DNA of 64,000 nucleotides from Acanthosepion lycidas (lineage: Eukaryota > Mollusca > Cephalopoda > Sepiida > Sepiidae). This document shows positions 30,501 to 44,465 of the stretch, in pieces. The translations under genes were made by a program, and so were the position numbers. Location of the stretch: NCBI GenBank assembly GCA_963932145.1, contig OZ010587.1, positions 104,978,452 to 105,042,451 of the forward strand, read 5' to 3'. The notes below the pieces were generated by a model that was not told the DNA's origin, ran no database searches, and saw only the letters and a program-made list of their open reading frames with translations. How positions within the stretch are numbered: the first letter of the stretch is position 1; each line of letters starts with the position of its first letter.

Positions 30501-33400
30501 GCCTGCCTGGTAACACTAGAAGCAGGCTTATGGAGTGGGTGGCCAATCCATTCCCACTTCCGTTTCTTTATGTCAATTTCGTTTGGGGCTTTCCTGGTCC
30601 TATCCCACAGTTGGTCGTTGGTGACGACTTCCCTTGTGGATTCCAGTCAAGGGCCTGCCTAGTAACACTAGAAGCAGGCTTATGGAGTGGGTGGCCAATC
30701 CATTCCCATTTCCGTTTCTTGATGTCAATTTCGTTTGGGGCTTTACTGGTCCTATCCCACAGTTGGTCGTTGGTGACGACTTCCCTTATGGATTCCAGTC
30801 AAGGGCCTGCCTGGTAACACTAGAAGCAGGCTTATGGAGTGGGTGGCCAATCCATTCCCACTTCCGTTTCTTTATGTCAATTTCGTTTGGGGCTTTCCTG
30901 GTCCTATCCCACAGTTGGTCGTTGGTGACGACTTCCCTTGTGGATTCCAGTCAAGGGCCTGCCTGGTGACACTAGAAGCAGGCTTATGGAGTGGGTGGCC
31001 AATCCATTCCCATTTCCGTTTCTTGATGTCAATTTCGTTTGGGGCTTTCCTGGTCCTATCCCACAGTTGGTCGTTGGTGACGACTTCTCTTGTGGATTCC
31101 AGTCAAGGGCCTGCCTGGTGACACTAGAAGCAGGCTTATGGAGTGGGTGGCCAATCCATTCCCATTTCCGTTTCTTGATGTCAATTTCGTTTGGGGCTTT
31201 CCTGGTCCTATCCCACAGTTGGTCGTTGGTGACAACTTCCCTTGTGGATTCCAGTCAAGGGCCTGCCTGGTAACACTAGAAGCAGGCTTATGGAGTGGGT
31301 GGCCAATCCATCCCCATTTCCGTTTCTTGATGTCAATTTCGTTTGGGGCTTTCCTGGTCCTATCCCACAGTTGGTCGTTGGTGACGACTTCCCTTGTGGA
31401 TTCCAGTCAAGGGCCTGCCTGGTAACACTAGAAGCAGGCTTATGGAGTGGGTGGCCAATCCATTCCCACTTCCGTTTCTTTATGTCAATTTCGTTTGGGG
31501 CTTTCCTGGTCCTATCCCACAGTTGGTCGTTGGTGACGACTTCCCTTGTGGATTCCAGTCAAGGGCCTGCCTGGTGACACTAGAAGCAGGCTTATGGAGT
31601 GGGTGGCCAATCCATTCCCATTTCCGTTTCTTGATGTCAATTTCGTTTGGGGCTTTCCTGGTCCTATCCCACAGTTGGTCGTTGGTGACGACTTCCCTTG
31701 TGGATTCTAGTCAAGGGCCTGCCTGGTAACACTAGAAGCAGGCTTATGGAGTGGGTGGCCAATCCATTCCCATTTCCGTTTCTTGATGTCAATTTCGTTT
31801 GGGGCTTTCCTGGTCCTATCCCACAGTTGGTCGTTGGTGACGACTTCCCTTGTGGATTCTAGTCAAGGGCCTGCCTGGTAACACTAGAAGCAGGCTTATG
31901 GAGTGGGTGGCCAATCCATTCCCATTTCCGTTTCTTGATGTCAATTTCGTTTGGGGCTTTCCTGGTCCTATCCCACAGTTGGTCGTTGGTGACGACTTCC
32001 CTTGTGGATTCTAGTCAAGGGCCTGCCTGGTAACACTAGAAGCAGGCTTATGGAGTGGGTGGCCAATCCATTCCCATTTCCGTTTCTTGATGTCAATTTC
32101 GTTTGGGGCTTTCCTGGTCCTATCCCACAGTTGGTCGTTGGTGACGACTTCCCTTGTGGATTCCAGTCAAGGGCCTGCCTGGTGACACTAGAAGCAGGCT
32201 TATGGAGTGGGTGGCCAATCCATTCCCACTTCCGTTTCTTTATGTCAATTTCGTTTGGGGCTTTCCTGGTCCTATCCCACAGTTGGTCGTTGGTGACGAC
32301 TTCCCTTGTGGATTCCAGTCAAGGGCCTGCCTGGTGACACTAGAAGCAGGCTTATGGAGTGGGTGGCCAATCCATTCCCATTTCCGTTTCTTGATGTCAA
32401 TTTCGTTTGGGGCTTTCCTGGTCCTATCCCACAGTTGGTCGTTGGTGACGACTTCCCTTGTGGATTCCAGTCAAGGGCCTGCCTGGTGACACTAGAAGCA
32501 GGCTTATGGAGTGGGTGGCCAATCCATTCCCACTTCCGTTTCTTTATGTCAATTTCGTTTGGGGCTTTCCTGGCCCTATCCCACAGTTGGTCGTTGGTGA
32601 CGACTTCCCTTGTGGATTCTAGTCAAGGGCCTGCCTGGTGACACTAGAAGCAGGCTTATGGAGTGGGTGGCCAATCCATTCCCATTTCCGTTTCTTGATG
32701 TCAATTTCGTTTGGGGCTTTCCTGGTCCTATCCCACAGTTGGTCGTTGGTGACGACTTCCCTTGTGGATTCCAGTCAAGGGCCTGCCTGGTGACACTAGA
32801 AGCAGGCTTATGGAGTGGGTGGCCAATCCATTCGCACTTCCGTTTCTTTATGTCAATTTCGTTTGGGGCTTTCCTGGTCCTATCCCACAGTTGGTCGTTG
32901 GTGACGACTTCCCTTGTGGATTCCAGTCAAGGGCCTGCCTGGTGACACTAGAAGCAGGCTTATGGAGTGGGTGGCCAATCCATTCCCATTTCCGTTTCTT
33001 GATGTCAATTTCGTTTGGGGCTTTACTGGTCCTATCCCACAGTTGGTCGTTGGTGACGACTTCCCTTGTGGATTCCAGTCAAGGGCCTGCCTGGTAACAC
33101 TAGAAGCAGGCTTATGGAGTGGGTGGCCAATCCATTCCCACTTCCGTTTCTTTATGTCAATTTCGTTTGGGGCTTTCCTGGTCCTATCCCACAGTTGGTC
33201 GTTGGTGACGACTTCCCTTGTGGATTCCAGTCAAGGGCCTGCCTGGTGACACTAGAAGCAGGCTTATGGAGTGGGTGGCCAATCCATTCCCATTTCCGTT
33301 TCTTGATGTCAATTTCGTTTGGGGCTTTCCTTGTCCTATCCCACAGTTGGTCGTTGGTGACGACTTCCCTTGTGGATTCTAGTCAAGGGCCTGCCTGGTA
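27594..33400. repeat. Higher-order block, 22-unit (3344-bp) duplication
   Basis: At least 16 successive units from 27594 match those from 30938 in variant order. The rare CATTCGCAC variant lies at 29485 and 32829, exactly 3344 bp apart. A few differences (for example CAATGGCC at 27913 against CAAGGGCC) post-date the duplication. Confidence 0.85.
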
Positions 33401-36400
33401 ACACTAGAAGCAGGCTTATGGAGTGGGTGGCCAATCCATTCCCATTTCCGTTTCTTGATGTCAATTTCGTTTGGGGCTTTCCTGGTCCTATCCCACAGTT
33501 GGTCGTTGGTGACGACTTCCCTTGTGGATTCCAGTCAAGGGCCTGCCTGGTAACACTAGAAGCAGGCTTATGGAGTGGGTGGCCAATCCATTCCCACTTC
33601 CGTTTCTTTATGTCAATTTCGTTTGGGGCTTTCCTGGTCCTATCCCACAGTTGGTCGTTGGTGACGACTTCCCTTGTGGATTCCAGTCAAGGGCCTGCCT
33701 GGTGACACTAGAAGCAGGCTTATGGAGTGGGTGGCCAATCCATTCCCACTTCCGTTTCTTTATGTCAAATTCGTTTGGGGCTTTCCTGGTCCTATCCCAC
33801 AGTTGGTCGTTGGTGACGACTTCCCTTGTGGATTCCAGTCAAGGGCCTGCCTGGTGACACTAGAAGCAGGCTTATGGAGTGGGTGGCCAATCCATTCCCA
33901 TTTCCGTTTCTTGATGTCAATTTCGTTTGGGGCTTTCCTGGTCCTATCCCACAGTTGGTCGTTGGTGACGACTTCCCTTGTGGATTCCAGTCAAGGGCCT
34001 GCCTGGTGACACTAGAAGCAGGCTTATGGAGTGGGTGGCCAATCCATTCCCACTTCCGTTTCTTTATGTCAATGTCGTTTGGGGCTTTCCTGGTCCTATC
34101 CCACAGTTGGTCGTTGGTGACGACTTCCCTTGTGGATTCTAGTCAAGGGCCTGCCTGGTGACACTAGAAGCAGGCTTATGGAGTGGGTGGCCAATCCATT
34201 CCCATTTCCGTTTCTTGATGTCAATTTCGTTTGGGGCTTTCCTGGTCCTATCCCACAGTTGGTCGTTGGTGACGACTTCCCTTGTGGATTCCAGTCAAGG
34301 GCCTGCCTGGTGACACTAGAAGCAGGCTTATGGAGTGGGTGGCCAATCCATTCCCACTTCCGTTTCTTTATGTCAATTTCGTTTGGGGCTTTCCTGGTCC
34401 TATCCCACAGTTGGTCGTTGGTGACGACTTCCCTTGTGGATTCTAGTCAAGGGCCTGCCTGGTGACACTAGAAGCAGGCTTATGGAGTGGGTGGCCAATC
34501 CATTCTCATTTCCGTTTCTTGATGTCAATTTCGTTTGGGGCTTTCCTGGTCCTATCCCACAGTTGGTCGTTGGTGACGACTTCCCTTGTGGATTCCAGTC
34601 AAGGGCCTGCCTGGTGACACTAGAAGCAGGCTTATGGAGTGGGTGGCCAATCCATTCCCACTTCCGTTTCTTTATGTCAATTTCGTTTGGGGCTTTCCTG
34701 GTCCTATCCCACAGTTGGTCGTTGGTGACGACTTCCCTTGTGGATTCCAGTCAAGGGCCTGCCTGGTAACACTAGAAGCAGGCTTATGGAGTGGGTGGCC
34801 AATCCATCCCCATTTCCGTTTCTTGATGTCAATTTCGTTTGGGGCTTTCCTGGTCCTATCCCACAGTTGGTCGTTGGTGACGACTTCCCTTGTGGATTCC
34901 AGTCAAGGGCCTGCCTGGTAACACTAGAAGCAGGCTTATGGAGTGGGTGGCCAATCCATTCCCACTTCCGTTTCTTTATGTCAATTTCGTTTGGGGCTTT
35001 CCTGGTCCTATCCCACAGTTGGTCGTTGGTGACGACTTCCCTTGTGGATTCCAGTCAAGGGCCTGCCTGGTGACACTAGAAGCAGGCTTATGGAGTGGGT
35101 GGCCAATCCATTCCCATTTCCGTTTCTTGATGTCAATTTCGTTTGGGGCTTTCCTGGTCCTATCCCACAGTTGGTCGTTGGTGACGACTTCCCTTGTGGA
35201 TTCTAGTCAAGGGCCTGCCTGGTAACACTAGAAGCAGGCTTATGGAGTTGGTGGCCAATCCATTCCCATTTCCGTTTCTTGATGTCAATTTCGTTTGGGG
35301 CTTTCCTGGTCCTATCCCACAGTTGGTCGTTGGTGACGACTTCCCTTGTGGATTCCAGTCAAGGGCCTGCCTGGTAACACTAGAAGCAGGCTTATGGAGT
35401 GGGTGGCCAATCCATTCCCACTTCCGTTTCTTTATGTCAATTTCGTTTGGGGCTTTCCTGGTCCTATCCCACAGTTGGTCGTTGGTGACGACTTCCCTTG
35501 TGGATTCCAGTCAAGGGCCTGCCTGGTGACACTAGAAGCAGGCTTATGGAGTGGGTGGCCAATCCATTCACATTTCCGTTTCTTGATGTCAATTTCGTTT
35601 GGGGCTTTCCTGGTCCTATCCCACAGTTGGTCGTTGGTGACGACTTCCCTTGTGGATTCTAGTCAAGGGCCTGCCTGGTAACACTAGAAGCAGGCTTATG
35701 GAGTGGGTGGCCAATCCATTCCCATTTCCGTTTCTTGATGTCAATTTCGTTTGGGGCTTTCCTGGTCCTATCCCACAGTTGGTCGTTGGTGACGACTTCC
35801 CTTGTGGATTCCAGTCAAGGGCCTGCCTGGTAACACTAGAAGCAGGCTTATGGAGTGGGTGGCCAATCCATTCCCACTTCCGTTTCTTTATGTCAATTTC
35901 GTTTGGGGCTTTCCTGGTCCTATCCCACAGTTGGTCGTTGGTGACGACTTCCCTTGTGGATTCCAGTCAAGGGCCTGCCTGGTGACACTAGAAGCAGGCT
36001 TATGGAGTGGGTGGCCAATCCATTCCCACTTCCGTTTCTTTATGTCAATTTCGTTTGGGGCTTTCCTGGTCCTATCCCACAGTTGGTCGTTGGTGACGAC
36101 TTCCCTTGTGGATTCCAGTCAAGGGCCTGCCTGGTGACACTAGAAGCAGGCTTATGGAGTGGGTGGCCAATCCATTCCCATTTCCGTTTCTTGATGTCAA
36201 TTTCGTTTGGGGCTTTCCTGGTCCTATCCCACAGTTGGTCGTTGGTGACGACTTCCCTTGTGGATTCTAGTCAAGGGCCTGCCTGGTAACACTAGAAGCA
36301 GGCTTATGGAGTGGGTGGCCAATCCATTCCCATTTCCGTTTCTTGATGTCAATTTCGTTTGGGGCTTTCCTGGTCCTATCCCACAGTTGGTCGTTGGTGA

Positions 36401-39400
36401 CGACTTCCCTTGTGGATTCCAGTCAAGGGCCTGCCTGGTAACACTAGAAGCAGGCTTATGGAGTGGGTGGCCAATCCATTCCCACTTCCCTTTCTTTATG
36501 TCAATTTCGTTTGGGGCTTTCCTGGTCCTATCCCACAGTTGGTCGTTGGTGACGACTTCCCTTGTGGATTCCAGTCAAGGGCCTGCCTGGTGACACTAGA
36601 AGCAGGCTTATGGAGTGGGTGGCCAATCCATTCCCACTTCCGTTTCTTTATGTCAATTTCGTTTGGGGCTTTCCTGGTCCTATCCCACAGTTGGTCGTTG
36701 GTGACGACTTCCCTTGTGGATTCCAGTCAAGGGCCTGCCTGGTGACATTAGAAGCAGGCTTATGGAGTGGGTGGCCAATCCATTCCCATTTCCGTTTCTT
36801 GATGTCAATTTCGTTTGGGGCTTTCCTGGTCCTATCCCACAGTTGGTCGTTGGTGACGACTTCCCTTGTGGATTCTAGTCAAGGGCCTGCCTGGTAACAC
36901 TAGAAGCAGGCTTATGGAGTGGGTGGCCAATCCATTCCCATTTCCGTTTCTTGATGTCAATTTCGTTTGGGGCTTTCCTGGTCCTATCCCACAGTTGGTC
37001 GTTGGTGACGACTCCCCTTGTGGATTCCAGTCAAGGGCCTGCCTGGTAACACTAGAAGCAGGCTTATGGAGTGGGTGGCCAATCCATTCCCACTTCCGTT
37101 TCTTTATGTCAATTTCGTTTGGGGCTTTCCTGGTCCTATCCCACAGTTGGTCGTTGGTGACGACTTCCCTTGTGGATTCCAGTCAAGGGCCTGCCTGGTG
37201 ACACTAGAAGCAGGCTTATGGAGTGGGTGGCCAATCCATTCCCACTTCCGTTTCTTTATGTCAATTTCGTTTGGGGCTTTCCTGGTCCTATCCCACAGTT
37301 GGTCGTTGGTGACGACTTCCCTTGTGGATTCCAGTCAAGGGCCTGCCTGGTGACACTAGAAGCAGGCTTATGGAGTGGGTGGCCAATCCATTCCCATTTC
37401 CGTTTCTTGATGTCAATTTCGTTTGGGGCTTTCCTGGTCCTATCCCACAGTTGGTCGTTGGTGACGACTTCTCTTGTGGATTCCAGTCAAGGGCCTGCCT
37501 GGTGACACTAGAAGCAGGCTTATGGAGTGGGTGGCCAATCCATTCCCATTTCCGTTTCTTGATGTCAATTTCGTTTGGGGCTTTCCTGGTCCTATCCCAC
37601 AGTTGGTCGTTGGTGACGACTTCCCTTGTGGATTCCAGTCAAGGGGCTGCCTGGTGACACTAGAAGCAGGCTTATGGAGTGGGTGGCCAATCCATTCCCA
37701 TTTCCGTTTCTTGATGTCAATTTCGTTTGGGGCTTTCCTGGTCCTATCCCACAGTTGGTCGTTGGTGACGACTTCCCTTGTGGATTCCAGTCAAGGGCCT
37801 GCCTGGTAACACTAGAAGCAGGCTTATGGAGTGGGTGGCCAATCCATTCCCACTTCCGTTTCTTTATGTCAATTTCGTTTGGGGCTTTCCTGGTCCTATC
37901 CCACAGTTGGTCGTTGGTGACGACTTCCCTTGTGGATTCCAGTCAAGGGCCTGCCTGGTGAAACTAGAAGCAGGCTTATGGAGTGGGTGGCCAATCCATT
38001 CCCATTTCCGTTTCTTGATGTCAATTTCGTTTGGGGCTTTCCTGGTCCTATCCCACAGTTGGTCGTAGGTGACGACTTCCCTTGTGGATTCCAGTCAAGG
38101 GCCTGCCTGGTGACACTAGAAGCAGGCTTATGGAGTGGGTGGCCAATCCATTCCCATTTCCGTTTCTTGATGTCAATTTCGTTTGGGGCTTTCCTGGTCC
38201 TATCCCACAGTTGGTCGTTGGTGACGACTTCCCTTGTGGATTCCAGTCAAGGGCCTGCCTGGTGACACTAGAAGCAGGCTTATGGAGTGGGTGGCCAATC
38301 CATTCCCACTTCCGTTTCTTTATGTCAATTTCGTTTGGGGCTTTCCTGGTCCTATCCCACAGTTGGTCGTTGGTGACGACTTCCCTTGTGGATTCCAGTC
38401 AAGGGCCTGCCTGGTGACACTAGAAGCAGGCTTATGGAGTGGGTGGCCAATCCATTCCCATTTCCGTTTCTTGATGTCAATTTCGTTTGGGGCTTTCCTG
38501 GTCCTATCCCACAGTTGGTCGTTGGTGACGACTTCCCTTGTGGATTCCAGTCAAGGGCCTGCCTGGTGACACTAGAAGCAGGCTTATGGAGTGGGTGGCC
38601 AATCCATTCCCATTTCCGTTTCTTGATGTCAATTTCGTTTGGGGCTTTCCTGGTCCTATCCCACAGTTGGTCGTTGGTGACGACTTCCCTTGTGGATTCC
38701 AGTCAAGGGCCTGCCTGGTAACACTAGAAGCAGGCTTATGGAGTGGGTGGCCAATCCATTCCCATTTCCGTTTCTTGATGTCAATTTCGTTTGGGGCTTT
38801 CCTGGTCCTATCCCACAGTTGGTCGTTGGTGACGACTTCCCTTGTGGATTCCAGTCAAGGGCCTGCCTGGTGACACTAGAAGCAGGCTTATGGAGTGGGT
38901 GGCCAATCCATTCCCACTTCCGTTTCTTTATGTCAATTTCGTTTGGGGCTTTCCTGGTCCTATCCCACAGTTGGTCGTTGGTGACGACTTCCCTTGTGGA
39001 TTCCAGTCAAGGGCCTGCCTGGTGACACTAGAAGCAGGCTTATGGAGTGGGTGGCCAATCCATTCCCACTTCCGTTTCTTTATGTCAATTTCGTTTGGGG
39101 CTTTCCTGGTCCTATCCCACAGTAGGTCGTTGGTGACGACTTCCCTTGTGGATTCCAGTCAAGGGCCTGCCTGGTGACACTAGAAGCAGGCTTATGGAGT
39201 GGGTGGCCAATCCATTCCCACTTCCGTTTCTTTATGTCAATTTCGTTTGGGGCTTTCCTGGTCCTATCCCACAGTTGGTCGTTGGTGACGACTTCCCTTG
39301 TGGATTCCAGTCAAGGGCCTGCCTGGTGACACTAGAAGCAGGCTTATGGAGTGGGTGGCCAATCCATTCCCATTTCCGTTTCTTGATGTCAAATTCGTTT

Positions 39401-39753
39401 GGGGCTTTCCTGGTCCTATCCCACAGTTGGTCGTTGGTGACGACTTCCCTTGTGGATTCCAGTCAAGGGCCTGCCTGGTGACACTAGAAGCAGGCTTATG
39501 GAGTGGGTGGCCAATCCATTCCCATTTCCGTTTCTTGATGTCAATTTCGTTTGGGGCTTTCCTGGTCCTATCCCACAGTTGGTCGTTGGTGACGACTTCC
39601 CTTGTGGATTCCAGTCAAGGGCCTGCCTGGTAACACTAGAAGCAGGCTTATGGAGTGGGTGGCCAATCCATTCCCATTTCCGTTTCTTGATGTCAATTTC
39701 GTTTGGGGCTTTCCTGGTCCTATCCCACAGTTGGTCGTTGGTGACGACTTCCC

Positions 39754-41500
39754 TTGTGGATTCCAGTCAAGGGCCTGCCTGGTGACACTAGAAGCAGGCT
39801 TATGGAGTGGGTGGCCAATCCATTCCCACTTCCGTTTCTTTATGTCAATTTCGTTTGGGGCTTTCCTGGTCCTATCCCACAGTTGGTCGTTGGTGACGAC
39901 TTCCCTTGTGGATTCCAGTCAAGGGCCTGCCTGGTGACACTAGAAGCAGGCTTATGGAGTGGGTGGCCAATCCATTCCCATTTCCGTTTCTTGATGTCAA
40001 TTTCGTTTGGGGCTTTCCTGGTCCTATCCCACAGTTGGTCGTTGGTGACGACTTCCCTTGTGGATTCCAGTCAAGGGCCTGCCTGGTAACACTAGAAGCA
40101 GGCTTATGGAGTGGGTGGCCAATCCATTCCCACTTCCGTTTCTTTATGTCAATTTCGTTTGGGGCTTTCCTGGTCCTATCCCACAGTTGGTCGTTGGTGA
40201 CGACTTCCCTTGTGGATTCCAGTCAAGGGCCTGCCTGGTGACACTAGAAGCAGGCTTATGGAGTGGGTGGCCAATCCATTCCCATTTCCGTTTCTTGATG
40301 TCAATTTCGTTTGGGGCTTTCCTGGTCCTATCCCACAGTTTGTCGTTGGTGACGACTTCCCTTGTGGATTCCAGTCAAGGGCCTGCCTGGTGACACTAGA
40401 AGCAGGCTTATGGAGTGGGTGGCCAATCCATTCCCACTTCCGTTTCTTTATGTCAATTTCGTTTGGGGCTTTCCTGGTCCTATCCCACAGTTGGTCGTTG
40501 GTGACGACTTCCCTTGTGGATTCCAGTCAAGGGCCTGCCTGGTGACACTAGAAGCAGGCTTATGGAGTGGGTGGCCAATCCATTCTCATTTCCGTTTCTT
40601 GATGTCAATTTCGTTTGGGGCTTTCCTGGTCCTATCCCACAGTTGGTCGTTGGTGACGACTTCCCTTGTGGATTCCAGTCAAGGGCCTGCCTGGTAACAC
40701 TAGAAGCAGGCTTATGGAGTGGGTGGCCAATCCATTCCCACTTCCGTTTCTTTATGTCAATTTCGTTTGGGGCTTTCCTGGTCCTATCCCACAGTTGGTC
40801 GTTGGTGACGACTTCCCTTGTGGATTCCAGTCAAGGGCCTGCCTGGTGACACTAGAAGCAGGCTTATGGAGTGGGTGGCCAATCCATTCCCATTTCCGTT
40901 TCTTGATGTCAATTTCGTTTGGGGCTTTCCTGGTCCTATCCCACAGTTGGTCGTTGGTGACGACTTCCCTTGTGGATTCCAGTCAAGGGCCTGCCTGGTG
41001 ACACTAGAAGCAGGCTTATGGAGTGGGTGGCCAATCCATTCCCACTTCCGTTTCTTTATGTCAATTTCGTTTGGGGCTTTCCTGGTCCTATCCCACAGTT
41101 GGTCGTTGGTGACGACTTCCCTTGTGGATTCCAGTCAAGGGCCTGCCTGGTGACACTAGAAGCAGGCTTATGGAGTGGGTGGCCAATCCATTCCCATTTC
41201 CGTTTCTTGATGTCAATTTCGTTTGGGGCTTTCCTGGTCCTATCCCACAGTTGGTCGTTGGTGACGACTTCCCTTGTGGATTCCAGTCAAGGGCCTGCCT
41301 GGTAACACTAGAAGCAGGCTTATGGAGTGGGTGGCCAATCCATTCCCACTTCCGTTTCTTTATGTCAATTTCGTTTGGGGCTTTCCTGGTCCTATCCCAC
41401 AGTTGGTCGTTGGTGACGACTTCCCTTGTGGATTCCAGTCAAGGGCCTGCCTGGTGACACTAGAAGCAGGCTCATGGAGTGGGTGGCCAATCCATTCCCA
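39754..41500. repeat. 304-bp dimeric higher-order repeat
   Basis: Here units of the CATTTCC/TTGATG type alternate almost strictly with units of the CACTTCC/TTTATG type, giving a two-unit period. Confidence 0.75.
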
Positions 41501-44465
41501 TTTCCGTTTCTTGATGTCAATTTCGTTTGGGGCTTTCCTGGTCCTATCCCACAGTTGGTCGTTGGTGACGACTTCCCTTGTGGATTCCAGTCAAGGGCCT
41601 GCCTGGTGACACTAGAAGCAGGCTTATGGAGTGGGTGGCCAATCCATTCTCATTTCCGTTTCTTGATGTCAATTTCGTTTGGGGCTTTCCTGGTCCTATC
41701 CCACAGTTGGTCGTTGGTGACGACTTCCCTTGTGGATTCCAGTCAAGGGCCTGCCTGGTGACACTAGAAGCAGGCTTATGGAGTGGGTGGCCAATCCATT
41801 CCCATTTCCGTTTCTTGATGTCAATTTCGTTTGGGGCTTTCCTGGTCCTATCCCACAGTTGGTCGTTGGTGACGACTTCCTTTGTGGATTCCAGTCAAGG
41901 GCCTGCCTGGTGACACTAGAAGCAGGCTTATGGAGTGGGTGGCCAATCCATTCCCACTTCCGTTTCTTTATGTCAATTTCGTTTGGGGCTTTCCTGGTCC
42001 TATCCCACAGTTGGTCGTTGGTGACGACTTCCCTTGTGGATTCCAGTCAAGGGCCTGCCTGGTGACACTAGAAGCAGGCTTATGGAGTGGGTGGCCAATC
42101 CATTCCCATTTCCGTTTCTTGATGTCAATTTCGTTTGGGGCTTTCCTGGTCCTATCCCACAGTTGGTCGTTGGTGACGACTTCCCTTGTGGATTCCAGTC
42201 AAGGGCCTGCCTGGTGACACTAGAAGCAGGCTTATGGAGTGGGTGGCCAATCCATTCCCACTTCCGTTTCTTGATGTCAATTTCGTTTGGGGCTTTCCTG
42301 GTCCTATCCCACAGTTGGTCGTTGGTGACGACTTCCCTTGTGGATTCCAGTCAAGGGCCTGCCTGGTGACACTAGAAGCAGGCTTATGGAGTGGGTGGCC
42401 AATCCATTCCCATTTCCGTTTCTTTATGTCAATTTCGTTTGGGGCTTTCCTGGTCCTATCCCACAGTTGGTCGTTGGTGACGACTTCCCTTGTGGATTCC
42501 AGTCAAGGGCCTGCCTGGTGACACTAGAAGCAGGCTTATGGTGTGGGTGGCCAATCCATTCCCACTTCCGTTTCTTTATGTCAATTTCGTTTGGGGCTTT
42601 CCTGGTCCTATCCCACAGTTGGTCGTTGGTGACGACTTCCCTTGTGGATTCCAGTCAAGGGCCTGCCTGGTGACACTAGAAGCAGGCTTATGGAGTGGGT
42701 GGCCAATCCATTCCCATTTCCGTTTCTTGATGTCAATTTCGTTTGGGGCTTTCCTGGTCCTATCCCACAGTTGGTCGTTGGTGACGACTTCCCTTGTGGA
42801 TTCCAGTCAAGGGCCTGCCTCGTGACACTAGAAGCAGGCTTATGGAGTGGGTGGCCAATCCATTCCCACTTCCGTTTCTTGATGTCAATTTCGTTTGGGG
42901 CTTTCCTGGTCCTATCCCTCAGTTGGTCGTTGGTGACGACTTCCCTTGTGGATTCCAGTCAAGGGCCTGCCTGGTGACACTAGAAGCAGGCTTATGGAGT
43001 GGGTGGCCAATCCATTCCCATTTCCGTTTCTTGATGTCAATTTCGTTTGGGGCTTTACTGGTCCTATACCACAGTTGGTCGTTGGTGACGACTTCCCTTG
43101 TGGATTCCAGTCAAGGGCCTGCCTGGTGACACTAGAAGCAGGCTTATGGAGTGGGTGGCCAATCCATTCCCACTTCCGTTTCTTTATGTCAATTTCGTTT
43201 GGGGCTTTCCTGGTCCTATCCCACAGTTGGTCGTTGGTGACGACTTCCCTTGTGGATTCCAGTCAAGGGCCTGCCTGGTGACACTAGAAGCAGGCTTATG
43301 GAGTGGGTGGCCAATCCATTCCCATTTCCGTTTCTTGATGTCAATTTCGTTTGGGGCTTTCCTGGTCCTATCCCACAGTTGGTCGTTGGTGACGACTTCC
43401 CTTGTGGATTCCAGTCAAGGGCCTGCCTGGTGACACTAGAAGCAGGCTTATGGAGTGGGTGGCCAATCCATTCCCACTTCCGTTTCTTGATGTCAATTTC
43501 GTTTGGGGCTTTCCTGGTCCTATCCCACAGTTGGTCGTTGGTGACGACTTCCCTTGTGGATTCCAGTCAAGGGCCTGCCTGGTGACACTAGAAGCAGGCT
43601 TATGGAGTGGGTGGCCAATCCATTCCCATTTCCGTTTCTTGATGTCAATTTCGTTTGGGGCTTTACTGGTCCTATACCACAGTTGGTCGTTGGTGACGAC
43701 TTCCCTTGTGGATTCCAGTCAAGGGCCTGCCTGGTAACACTAGAAGCAGGCTTATGGAGTGGGTGGCCAATCCATTCCCACTTCCGTTTCTTTATGTCAA
43801 TTTCGTTTGGGGCTTTCCTGGTCCTATCCCACAGTTGGTCGTTGGTGACGACTTCCCTTGTGGATTCCAGTCAAGGGCCTGCCTGGTGACACTAGAAGCA
43901 GGCTTATGGAGTGGGTGGCCAATCCATTCCCATTTCCGTTTCTTGATGTCAATTTCGTTTGGGGCTTTACTGGTCCTATACCAAAGTTGGTCGTTGGTGA
44001 CGACTTCCCTTGTGGATTCCAGTCAAGGGCCTGCTTGGTAACACTAGAAGCAGGCTTATGGAGTGGGTGGCCAATCCATTCCCACTTCCGTTTCTTTATG
44101 TCAATTTCGTTTGGGGCTTTCCTGGTCCTATCCCACAGTTGGTCGTTGGTGACGACTTCCCTTGTGGATTCCAGTCAAGGGCCTGCCTGGTGACACTAGA
44201 AGCAGGCTTATGGAGTGGGTGGCCAATCCATTCCCACTTCCGTTTCTTTATGTCAATTTCGTTTGGGGCTTTCCTGGTCCTATCCCACAGTTGGTCGTTG
44301 GTGACGACTTCCCTTGTGGATTCCAGTCAAGGGCCTGCCTGGTGACACTAGAAGCAGGCTTATGGAGTGGGTGGCCAATCCATTCCCACTTCCGTTTCTT
44401 TATGTCAATTTCGTTTGGGGCTTTCCTGGTCCTATCCCACAGTTGGTCGTTGGTGACGACTTCCC

